Source: Corynebacterium jeikeium (GTDB lineage Bacteria > Actinomycetota > Actinomycetes > Mycobacteriales > Mycobacteriaceae). From it: a stretch of DNA of 64,000 nucleotides. Below are positions 9,072-16,112 of the stretch, one piece after another. The translations under genes and the position numbers were made by a program. The notes beneath the pieces were generated by a model. That model was not told where the DNA came from. It ran no database searches and worked only from the letters and a program-made list of their open reading frames with translations. Location: NCBI GenBank assembly GCA_003955985.1, contig CP033784.1, positions 2,046,001-2,110,000 of the forward strand. The letters are read 5' to 3'. The first letter of the stretch is position 1. The number at the start of each line of letters is the position of its first letter.

Positions 9072-9303
9072 CTGGAGACAGGCCAGCCATCGAACCCTGG
9101 AGGTTAGCCGAAGCGGCCTGCTTCAAGTAAATCTCGCAAGCGTTGGCCATGTACTTGGAGTCGTACACGTTCATCTCCAGAATCGGAGTCAAAGAGCCAT
9201 CATCTTCCATGCGCGAAACCAAAAGGTGCGGCTTGTCCGAGTCCGTGGTCATGGAGCACTTAATCTTGACACCGTTGACATCCGTGAAAGTTGGCTTAAT
9301 CAT
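9022..9303 (-). CDS. Small conserved-looking hypothetical protein
   Basis: A 93-residue protein starting MIKPTFTDVNGVKIKC. The ATG at 9303 has GGAGGA seven bases ahead, so the longer upstream reading is rejected. It is acidic with alternating hydrophobics in the first half (LLVSRMEDD, ILEMNVYDS) and a helical second half (ANACEIYLKQAA, LSPDEMAEQFG). No signal peptide or membrane segment is visible. Its 3' end overlaps the annotated start of cobF by 50 bases in another frame. I do not recognise the family. Confidence 0.65.
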   Translation of the reverse strand: MIKPTFTDVNGVKIKCSMTTDSDKPHLLVSRMEDDGSLTPILEMNVYDSKYMANACEIYLKQAASANLQGSMAGLSPDEMAEQFGYEGDPTNH

Positions 9304-9578
9304 ATTGTCATCCTCCTCCAAAACAGCGACCGGAAAATAAGTAGCGCTGTTGCGACCGCAAGCGCAAGAAAGTCGCTCGTTATAAACCATGTTAGCCAGA
9401 TTCCGGGCGGCACCGCCGAGCACAAAAGCACATGGGGGTAATAGCGAGCTTCCTGCATGTTTGCGTGTCAGGTCGAGGACCCAATTGCCACTAGAGCTCG
9501 CAGATGCGTTAAAGTGATGAAGTAATTTTCCGGCCGCCGAGAATGTGTTTTCACGGCTGTTTTACCCGGAAGATGATT

Positions 9579-9651
9579 GCCCTAGTAGCTCAGTGGATAG
9601 AGCACGGCTCTCCTAAAGCCGGTGTCGGAGGTTCGATTCCTCTCTGGGGCA
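9579..9651 (+). tRNA. tRNA-Arg (anticodon CCT)
   Basis: A complete 73-base cloverleaf: acceptor GCCCTAG with CTGGGGC (one T-G pair), a D arm, an anticodon stem CGGCT/AGCCG around loop CTCCTAA (anticodon CCT, reading AGG), and a T arm GGAGG-TTCGATT-CCTCT. CCA is not encoded. It stands alone, and an ACCCTCG...CGAGGGT hairpin follows at about 9656-9690. Confidence 0.97.
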
Positions 9652-9763
9652 CAAATACCCTCGTGACCTTTTACATATAGGGCGCGAGGGTTCTTTGTTT
9701 TTCTCACGACCGGCCACTACGCCCCCTCCTGAGAACGCATCACCCAGCAATTTCCAGAAACAC

Positions 9764-9782
9764 TTGTGTTAGGCTTACCTAA
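9764..9782 (+). promoter_or_regulatory. DtxR-type iron box upstream of the siderophore-interacting protein
   Basis: The core TTAGGCTTACCTAA (9769-9782) is a 14-bp near-palindrome that fits the right-hand part of the DtxR/IdeR consensus TWAGGTTAGSCTAACCTWA with one mismatch; the left five bases fit less well. It lies about 67 bases ahead of the downstream gene, so iron-dependent repression is likely. This is established for the regulator family and inferred for this site. Confidence 0.75.
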
Positions 9783-9848
9783 TCACGTGGCGTGTAGACT
9801 TCCGCCAGTACAAAACAGCCCAAGACTTGTTGAAGGACAGTGACAACT

Positions 9849-10709
9849 ATGGCTGGCCTAGCTAAAGCAGCAGCACCGAAGCGTAAGCCCCGTAAGGCAC
9901 ACGAGGCAACAGTTACTGGACGTCGCCAGATTTCCCCAGACCTTGTTCGTTTGAGCATGAACTCGCCTGCATTTGTGGGCAAGGAGCTGGAGTTTACCGA
10001 CCATTACATCAAATTATTGTTTGTGCCAGAGGACGCTGATTACTCCTGGCCGTTCGATATTGCGAAAATTCGCGCCGAACAGCCGCGAGACAAACTGCCA
10101 ATCACCCGCACATACACTCTGATTAATGTGGACTCCGAAACCGGCGACTTTGACGTCGACTTCGTCACCCACGGCGATTCCGGCCTGGCTGGACCGTGGG
10201 CACGCGTAGCCGAAATCGGAGACAAGCGTGGCTTCTTAGGGCCAGGAGGCGCATGGGGACCTGCAGCAGAATATGAACACTTTGTACTCGCCGGAGACGA
10301 GTCCGCAGCGCCAGCTATCAGCGCCGGACTGAAGCACCTCCCAGCAGGCACGACCGCAACCGCATACATCGAAATCGAGTCCGAAGATCGGAAGTTTGAG
10401 CTCCCAACCCGAGAGGGTGTGGAAGTCCATTGGGTCCTCCGCAACGGCGCAACCCACGGCACAGAGCTATCCCGCGCAGTGCGCGAGGCGGGCATTCCAG
10501 AAGGTAAGAAAACTAGCTGGTTCATCCACGGTGTCGCCGAGATGATCAAGGAATTGCGCCGCTTCCTCTTCGTCGAATCTGAGATCCCGAAGAAAGACGT
10601 TTCCATTTCTGGCTACTGGCGTATCGGTATGACCGAAGACCAGTGGCAGTCTTCTAAACGAGAATTCAACGCTGAGGTTGAGGCCGAGGAGGAAAGAGCC
10701 AGGGCCTGA
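9849..10709 (+). CDS. Siderophore-interacting (ferric-siderophore reductase) family protein
   Basis: A 286-residue flavoprotein of the ViuB/SIP family that reduces and releases iron from imported ferric siderophores using NAD(P)H. The FAD-binding part carries ITRTYTLINVD (the R-x-Y-S/T-like motif, about residues 84-94), VDFVTHGDSGLAGPWA and GPGGAW. The C-terminal NAD(P)H domain has HFVLAGDESAAPAISA and SWFIHGVAEMIKELRRFLF, then SGYWRIGMTEDQW near the end. The ATG at 9849 is preferred, with AAGGA about 11 bases upstream; GTG at 9840 is possible. The DtxR-like box upstream supports iron regulation. Confidence 0.9.
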   Translation: MAGLAKAAAPKRKPRKAHEATVTGRRQISPDLVRLSMNSPAFVGKELEFTDHYIKLLFVPEDADYSWPFDIAKIRAEQPRDKLPITRTYTLINVDSETGDFDVDFVTHGDSGLAGPWARVAEIGDKRGFLGPGGAWGPAAEYEHFVLAGDESAAPAISAGLKHLPAGTTATAYIEIESEDRKFELPTREGVEVHWVLRNGATHGTELSRAVREAGIPEGKKTSWFIHGVAEMIKELRRFLFVESEIPKKDVSISGYWRIGMTEDQWQSSKREFNAEVEAEEERARA

Positions 10710-10723
10710 CGCTTGCTCGAACG

Positions 10724-11308
10724 TTAGCGCTCGCTACGCCTTTCAACAACGACGCGTTTTCCTGCCAACCAGTCGAATGGGTGCCAGCGGCAAACAGCAA
10801 CCCAAATCATCAGGACACCAAAAAACAGTTCAACGTTTGGCTCAAAACCCGTAGGCAAGAAAATCAGCGACAATAGGTAACAATTACGTACCGCTGCCCG
10901 CCAACCTCTGTGCCAAGAATCGTCTCCTGATTCGAGCTCCGATGTTCCCTCTGGCTGAGCGACTTCGAACGGAGTTGCCCCAGAGTCTGCTTTCCGCGCT
11001 GGAACAACGTGTAGCAAAAATGCGCTTTTACCAAACGTCTGTTCACCGCGAGCCTCTGCAACCACGCGCACAAAGAAAAAGACAGCTGGGAATATGACAC
11101 CATACAAAATCCTGAACTCTGGCGGACTCGGCAGCGCCCAGTTCGCCATGGCTGCTTCCCACGCAAGTTTGCCAAGTGCCATAATGATGGCAACAAAGAT
11201 TCCTACAAGGAACGAATCCAGTATCCACGCGCCACTGCGCCGAGCGAACAAATCCGCATTACTCTTTACGGGGAATCGATTCGGGGTGCGCCGATACATG
11301 GGACACAC
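10724..11308 (-). CDS. RDD family membrane protein
   Basis: A 194-residue membrane protein with the RDD signature: ARRSGAWILDSFLVGI at the first helix (conserved Arg and Asp) and PFDWLAGKRVVVERR at the C-terminus (conserved Asp). Three or four hydrophobic segments are visible at about 30-47, 68-83 and 140-165. Between helices two and three is a hydrophilic loop rich in Ser, Glu and Gly. RDD proteins are poorly understood; some act as ion or proton exchangers or as accessory transporters. It is convergent with the siderophore-interacting protein gene. Confidence 0.75.
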   Translation of the reverse strand: MCPMYRRTPNRFPVKSNADLFARRSGAWILDSFLVGIFVAIIMALGKLAWEAAMANWALPSPPEFRILYGVIFPAVFFFVRVVAEARGEQTFGKSAFLLHVVPARKADSGATPFEVAQPEGTSELESGDDSWHRGWRAAVRNCYLLSLIFLPTGFEPNVELFFGVLMIWVAVCRWHPFDWLAGKRVVVERRSER

Positions 11309-11580
11309 GCTATCAAAACCACTTATGACTTCACAGACGAATTGCCTTTCCCTACCGCACCCGTTCTGCCACGATTAGAAGCATCCAGTATGCAAATCGA
11401 AAAGTTGACTGTATAGTTGCCGGTTGAATCAACCTATCTATTGGGTGTCAGCAACTACCTTGCCAATAACTTGGCAAGTTCCCCTATAGCTGGCACCCCC
11501 AGTGGTTTTTCAGGAGACGCCGCCCCAGAAAGCCGAGAATTAAACCACGCGACGCAGGCCCGAGAAGCCCAGAAAGTGAG
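11309..11580. other. Divergent intergenic region with a small inverted repeat
   Basis: The main structure is CTTGCCAA-TAAC-TTGGCAAG (11459-11478), an 8-bp perfect dyad, preceded by a GGTTGA/TCAACC dyad near 11421-11433. Either may be an operator for the lipoprotein gene or the divergent RDD gene. No ORF was found. Confidence 0.4.
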
Positions 11581-12216
11581 ATGGATGTGAATACGCGAAC
11601 TCAGCTGTCAGCCGTACAGCACCCTAAACTCACTGCCGTCCGGCGCAAGAACCGCCGGCAGCTGGCGCTGGCCTGCTGCTTCCTCACCTTCGCAGCCACG
11701 GCCACCAGCTGCGCCAACAGCGAAAGCGAGGAGGTTGCCGCGACGCAAACCTCGTCGTCAAGCCAACTTACTACGGTGTCGACGACGAGTTCGCCGACGA
11801 CGACCGGACCAAAGGTTCGAGAAGGCGGTACGCCGCGCATCGGGCAGCTGTGCCCGAACCAGACCGGGGAAATACGAATGAGCGCCAACGGCCAGAATCT
11901 TGAATGCGCACAAGTCGGCGAGCAGGAAGTATGGACGGTGCTGCAGCAAACCCCCGCGAACCCGACATCGCAGCAAATGTGGATTTCCACTACTCCGACG
12001 ACCACTGAGCCACTGCCTCAGGAACCTGAGCCGACGACTCCGAGCGAGAGCACAACGGAGACAAGTGAGACGGAGAGCTCGACGACCTCTGATACTTCCA
12101 CGCCGCCCGATACTTCAACGACTCCGACAACCTCCGGCGAGCCGACAGAATCGGAATCGGAGCAGGAAGAGCAGCCAAGCGAAGATAATCATGGGCTCAC
12201 CGGCCTGTTCCGCTAG
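11581..12216 (+). CDS. Putative lipoprotein with Ser/Thr/Glu-rich tail
   Basis: A 211-residue secreted lipoprotein. A basic N-terminus (RRKNRRQ) precedes a hydrophobic stretch LALACCFLTFAATA and a lipobox ATSC near residues 41-44. The central part has LCPNQTGEIRMSANGQNLECAQ, whose two cysteines could form a disulfide within a small compact domain. Residues from about 140 on are a low-complexity S/T/P/E repeat region, probably a flexible cell-wall spacer or glycosylation region. I do not know the function. Confidence 0.7.
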   Translation: MDVNTRTQLSAVQHPKLTAVRRKNRRQLALACCFLTFAATATSCANSESEEVAATQTSSSSQLTTVSTTSSPTTTGPKVREGGTPRIGQLCPNQTGEIRMSANGQNLECAQVGEQEVWTVLQQTPANPTSQQMWISTTPTTTEPLPQEPEPTTPSESTTETSETESSTTSDTSTPPDTSTTPTTSGEPTESESEQEEQPSEDNHGLTGLFR

Positions 12217-12290
12217 GTTCGTCTCTGGCTGCGAGGTTCGTCGGCTCGGGACTTAGTTAGGTAAGGTGCGCTAGCTCGCCCTAAAAACCA

Positions 12291-12324
12291 AAATCCGCTG
12301 CAACAATACTGCAGCGGATTTTTT
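12291..12324 (+). terminator. Terminator between the lipoprotein gene and gcvT
   Basis: AAATCCGCTGCA, a seven-base loop, TGCAGCGGATTT and further T residues: a 12-bp perfect stem, plausible for both convergent genes. Confidence 0.9.
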
Positions 12325-12401
12325 ATTTACCCAACAGATACGAAGAGACGAACCTGAACAGATCTGAGCCCGCCACAATGCGGCGGAGCACCCGCGCTCC
12401 C

Positions 12402-13574
12402 CTACTTGCGGTGACGGCGATTGTAGAACGGCGTCGGAACGACGGTGGCGGTAATGTCGGCGCCTTCAACGGTCAGCTCCGTGCCAGTGGAGGACTGCCA
12501 ACGCTGAACGTATGCAAAACCGATGGGGTGCCCCAAAGTCGGCGACACCTTGGCGGAAGTCAGCACGCCAACCTCGTTACCTTCCGCATCAATGAGCTTG
12601 GTGCCACGCTTGGGAGCTTCATCACCGGAGAAACGCAGACCAACCAGTAGCTCCTTCGACTGCGGACGATTAATCAGTGCGTTGCGACCAATAAACTGCC
12701 CCTTGGTCGGCCCCATGATGGACTTCAGGCCGGCCTCCAGCGGAGTGCGGTCGCGAGTCAGCTCGTAGCCATAGAGCGGCATACCAGCCTCAAGACGCAG
12801 GGTGTCGCGGCAGGCCAGACCACACGGCAGCAGGCCGAGGTCAGCGCCGTTGTCAGCCGGATCCTCCGGGTTTTCCACCTTGCCACCTGCTGCAATGATT
12901 GCACGCCAGACCTCGACGGCGCGGTCAGCCGGCGGGAAGATCTCGAAGCCGTCCTCACCGGTGTAGCCGGTTCGGGCAACAATCATTTCCACACCTGCGA
13001 CCTCGAGCAGAGTGCAAGAGTAGTAGTTCATGCCATCGAGAGTCGCGTGCAGATCCTGTGGCAACAGACGGCGCAGAAGCTTCGCAGCCTTCGGCCCTTG
13101 AATGGCCAGGAGCACATTCTTGTCATTCATGCGCTCAACCTCGACGTTGTAGCCACCAACGCGCTCGCGCAGCGTCGAGTACACATCTTCAGCGGCTGCG
13201 GCATTCTGCACCAGCATGAATTCGTGACTACCGAGGCGGTAAATGATGAGGTCATCAATAATGCCGCCGTCTTCCTGCACAATCATGGTGTACTTGGCAC
13301 GACCCAACGCCAGCGGCTTGATTGCCGAAATCAGGGAGTGTGCAAGGAACGCCGCCGCATCCTCACCAGTGACGCGGATGATACCCATCAGCGACAGGTC
13401 GAAAACACCAACGGCCTCACGCACTGCGTTGTGCTCTGCAATTTCCGAAGAGTAGCGGAACGGCACTTCGTAGCCACCAACATTGCGCATTTCTGCGCCA
13501 AGGCTTACGTGCTCATCATGCAGGGCGCTACGGAAAGAATTGTTGTTCTCAGAAGCGCCAGAATTGTCAGTCAT
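12402..13574 (-). CDS. gcvT: Aminomethyltransferase (glycine cleavage T protein)
   Basis: A 390-residue tetrahydrofolate-dependent T protein, which releases ammonia from the aminomethyl-lipoyl H protein and makes methylene-THF. Visible motifs are LGAEMRNVGGYEVPFRYSS, REAVGVFDLSLMG, ALAIQGP-like LLAIQGPKAAKLL, ARTGYTGEDGFEIF, and the C-terminal LGHPIGFAYV. The ATG at 13574 is chosen because GGAG lies five bases ahead and the family begins about 20 residues before 'H-x-x-LGA'. No gcvP or gcvH lies in the window. An isolated gcvT may serve a glycine cleavage system encoded elsewhere or a YgfZ-like role, but the full length and conserved core favour true GcvT. Confidence 0.9.
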   Translation of the reverse strand: MTDNSGASENNNSFRSALHDEHVSLGAEMRNVGGYEVPFRYSSEIAEHNAVREAVGVFDLSLMGIIRVTGEDAAAFLAHSLISAIKPLALGRAKYTMIVQEDGGIIDDLIIYRLGSHEFMLVQNAAAAEDVYSTLRERVGGYNVEVERMNDKNVLLAIQGPKAAKLLRRLLPQDLHATLDGMNYYSCTLLEVAGVEMIVARTGYTGEDGFEIFPPADRAVEVWRAIIAAGGKVENPEDPADNGADLGLLPCGLACRDTLRLEAGMPLYGYELTRDRTPLEAGLKSIMGPTKGQFIGRNALINRPQSKELLVGLRFSGDEAPKRGTKLIDAEGNEVGVLTSAKVSPTLGHPIGFAYVQRWQSSTGTELTVEGADITATVVPTPFYNRRHRK

Positions 13575-13743
13575 ACACACTCCAATTATTGCGGTGGGGC
13601 AAACCAGATTGTTACCTTCCCACCTTATATCTAAGACTCCGTGCTCGCTTCCGCGAGCCCCTGCGGATCCAGGGCAACAGGCCCGTCCATTAACTATCAT
13701 GCACTGATTCGCACATGCTTGACGACGACCCCGCGCCCACCAC

Positions 13744-13782
13744 AAAGGCCCCGCTACCAGTGACGATAACGGGGCTTTTGCA
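13744..13782. terminator. Terminator downstream of mctC
   Basis: AAAGGCCCCG, a loop of about 16 bases, then CGGGGCTTTT, pairing over ten positions with one G-T. It lies between gcvT and the 3' end of mctC. The A-rich 5' arm gives a T run on the minus strand, as mctC needs. Confidence 0.7.
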
Positions 13783-13853
13783 TTTGTCTATTCAGTTAAT
13801 TGAGTTTGGCCGAGCTGTTCGGACAGCGTTGCCAGCCAAAGGCTCAGTGGTTA

Positions 13854-15506
13854 TTAGTGATCAACCGCAGCCTCGGTACCAACACCGGTCAGGGAGCGAA
13901 CTTCCATCTCAGCTGCCAGGTCATCGAAGTTATCCGGCTTACCCATGTAGGTGGCGATGATGCCAGCCAGGAACGCCAGCGGGATTGCGAGCAGACCCGG
14001 CGAGGTCAGCGGGAACCAGGAGAAGTCAACGGACGGAATCATCGAGGACTCAGCGCCGGAGACTGCCGGGGAGAAGATAATCAGAACCAGCGAGGCGATG
14101 ACACCGGTGTACATGGAGGCAACTGCGCCTGCGGTGTTGAAGCGCTTCCAGAACAGGGACATCAGGATGGTCGGCACGTTTGCGGATGCTGCCACTGCGA
14201 AGGCCAGCGACACCAGGAAGGCGACGTTCTGCCCCATGGCCAGGATGCCGAGGATAATGGCGACAACACCCAGCACGATAACGGTAATGCGGGAGACACG
14301 AACCTGCTCGGCTTCCGTGGCCTGTCCCTTGCGAATCACGGCCTGGTAGAGGTCCTGGCCGACAGACGCGGAAGCGGTAATTGCCAGACCAGCGACCACG
14401 GCCAGCACGGTAGCGAACGCCACTGCGGAAATCACAGCCATGAAGATGGAGCCACCGATTTCGAAGGCCAGCAGCGGAGCTGCAGCGTTGGCCCCGCCCG
14501 GCGCGGCCATGATGCGGTCCGGGCCGACGAGTGCAGCAGCACCGTAGCCGAGCACCAGGGTCAGCAGGTAGAAACCACCGATGAGGATGATTGCCCAAGT
14601 CACGGACTTACGAGCTTCCTTTGCGGTCGGCACCGTGTAGAAGCGCATGAGCACGTGTGGCAGACCAGCAACACCGAGGACCAGTGCCAGGCCCAGAGAG
14701 ATGAAGTCCAGCTGCTGGACGAAGGAGCCGCCGTACTTCAGACCCGGCTCAAGAATGGCGGAGGCTTCGTAGCCCTTCTCGGCGATGTAATCCGAGCTTG
14801 CGTGCATGTCCACTGCGTCCTGCAGGAGCTGGGAGAAGTTGCCCTTAACGCCAACCAGGATGATCAGGGTCATGATGATGACAGCACCGACCAGCAGGAC
14901 GGCCTTAATCATCTGCACGTAAGTCGTGCCCTTCATACCACCGATGAGGACGTAGGCAACCATGATGATGCCGACGACTGCGACAACGATGGACTGCTGA
15001 GTGGAGTCGTGGATGTTGAGCAGCACGGCGACCAGGGAACCTGCACCGGCCATCTGCGCGATGAGGTAGAACAGGGTCACCGCGAGGGTCGAGATAGCAG
15101 CCGCAGTACGTACCGGGCGCTGCTTAAGACGGAAGGACAGCACGTCGGCCATGGTGAACTTACCGACGTTTCGCAGCGGCTCTGCAACCAACAGCAGCGC
15201 GACCAGCCAGGCTACGAAGAAGCCGATGGAGTAAAGGAATCCGTCGTAACCAGTCAGCGCGATGGCGCCGACGATACCGAGGAAGGAAGCCGCCGAGAGG
15301 TAGTCACCCGCAATGGCAAGACCGTTTTGGGTACCGGAGAACTGTGCGCCACCGGTGTAAAAGTCTGATGCTCCCTTGTTTCCGCCCTTGCCCACTCGAG
15401 TAACGATGAACATGGTCGCAACAATGAAGGCGACGAAGACCGCGATGTTGAGAATCGGGTTACCTGCTGCTGCAGTGTCATCTGCAGCAAAGAAACTAGT
15501 CAGCAT
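13854..15506 (-). CDS. mctC: Monocarboxylate/acetate:cation symporter, MctC/ActP type
   Basis: A 550-residue sodium:solute symporter with about 13 membrane segments. The N-terminus is periplasmic, followed by SDFYTGGAQFSGTQNGLAIAGDYLSAASFLG, the characteristic SSS first-helix/unwound region, then ISTLAVTLFYLIAQMAGAG and YVLIGGMKGTTYVQMIKAVLL. Its small partner gene lies directly upstream with a two-base gap. In C. glutamicum MctC imports acetate, propionate and pyruvate and is controlled by RamA, whose homologue is at 54509 here. The ATG at 15506 begins MLTSFFAADD. The long plus-strand ORF opposite it is a shadow. Confidence 0.9.
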   Translation of the reverse strand: MLTSFFAADDTAAAGNPILNIAVFVAFIVATMFIVTRVGKGGNKGASDFYTGGAQFSGTQNGLAIAGDYLSAASFLGIVGAIALTGYDGFLYSIGFFVAWLVALLLVAEPLRNVGKFTMADVLSFRLKQRPVRTAAAISTLAVTLFYLIAQMAGAGSLVAVLLNIHDSTQQSIVVAVVGIIMVAYVLIGGMKGTTYVQMIKAVLLVGAVIIMTLIILVGVKGNFSQLLQDAVDMHASSDYIAEKGYEASAILEPGLKYGGSFVQQLDFISLGLALVLGVAGLPHVLMRFYTVPTAKEARKSVTWAIILIGGFYLLTLVLGYGAAALVGPDRIMAAPGGANAAAPLLAFEIGGSIFMAVISAVAFATVLAVVAGLAITASASVGQDLYQAVIRKGQATEAEQVRVSRITVIVLGVVAIILGILAMGQNVAFLVSLAFAVAASANVPTILMSLFWKRFNTAGAVASMYTGVIASLVLIIFSPAVSGAESSMIPSVDFSWFPLTSPGLLAIPLAFLAGIIATYMGKPDNFDDLAAEMEVRSLTGVGTEAAVDH

Positions 15507-15508
15507 GC

Positions 15509-15886
15509 CTATGCCTCCTTCTTTGCGACGATTTCAGCGATTTCTCCGCTTTCCAGTGCCTCGCGCAGCTCTGCCTGCATCGGCTCGAGCTTCTTGTTGG
15601 CGAAGTTGATGTACACCCAGGTGATGGCGAAGGTGGTCACGAACTGAAGCAGACCAAGGACGATGCCCAGGTTGATATTGCCCAGTACGGGAGTCGCCAT
15701 GAGGTCTGGCGCGAACGTCGCAAACAGAACGAATGCGATGTACCACACCAGACCTGCGACGGTCATCGGGATGGCGAAAGAACGGAATGTAGAGCGGAGC
15801 TCTTGGAACTGCGCTGAGTTTTGCACGTAGCGGTACTCGGCCGCCTGTGGCTTATGCCGGTCTGCCGGCAAGGGAGTTGCGGACAC
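15509..15886 (-). CDS. mctB: DUF485 family small membrane partner of MctC
   Basis: A 125-residue protein with two membrane helices (about 38-60 and 70-93) and an amphipathic charged C-terminus ending IVAKKEA. The N-half VQNSAQFQELRSTFRSFAIPMTVAGLVWYIAFV is the usual DUF485 signature (F-x-x-L-...-R-x-F-x-x-P). DUF485 proteins are encoded next to acetate permeases (yjcH-actP in E. coli, mctB-mctC in corynebacteria), and an accessory role is assumed. A candidate GlxR site lies 67 bases ahead of the start. Confidence 0.85.
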   Translation of the reverse strand: MSATPLPADRHKPQAAEYRYVQNSAQFQELRSTFRSFAIPMTVAGLVWYIAFVLFATFAPDLMATPVLGNINLGIVLGLLQFVTTFAITWVYINFANKKLEPMQAELREALESGEIAEIVAKKEA

Positions 15887-15952
15887 GGGCTAATCCTTTC
15901 CAGGAAGTTATGCAGGTGTTCGTAATGAGGTCCAGCACAGCCACCCCGAGGG

Positions 15953-15968
15953 TGTGCCATGCACCACA
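15953..15968 (-). promoter_or_regulatory. Candidate GlxR (cAMP-receptor type) site upstream of mctBC
   Basis: TGTGCCATGCACCACA fits the TGTG-N8-CACA outline of GlxR sites, 67 bases before mctB. The fuller consensus TGTGA-N6-TCACA is not met at the inner positions. ACCCC-type runs (RamA-like half-motifs) occur near 15942 and 16060. Confidence 0.45.
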
Positions 15969-16064
15969 TTTTTCATTATGTGTGGAAACAAAGTTACCTG
16001 GAACACAGTTAGCAAAGAAGTTAAATGCGGCTAACTACTTCTCAGCGAGCCTTAAGGCACCCCC

Positions 16065-16101
16065 AAAAACGCCATTACCTGCATACTTAGGCGCCGTTTT
16101 T
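16065..16101 (-). terminator. Probable terminator of the P-type ATPase gene
   Basis: AAAAACG...CGTTTTT with a further GCC/GGC pairing one bulge inside. On the minus strand it ends in a T run and lies just after the ATPase stop at 16113. Confidence 0.5.
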
Positions 16102-16112
16102 ACTACCCCCAT

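Noticed and set aside
13800..15368. Plus-strand ORF of 522 codons
   Set aside because: It lies wholly opposite mctC, is rich in His/Gln/Asp/Gly as expected of an antisense frame of a membrane protein gene, and shows no domain.
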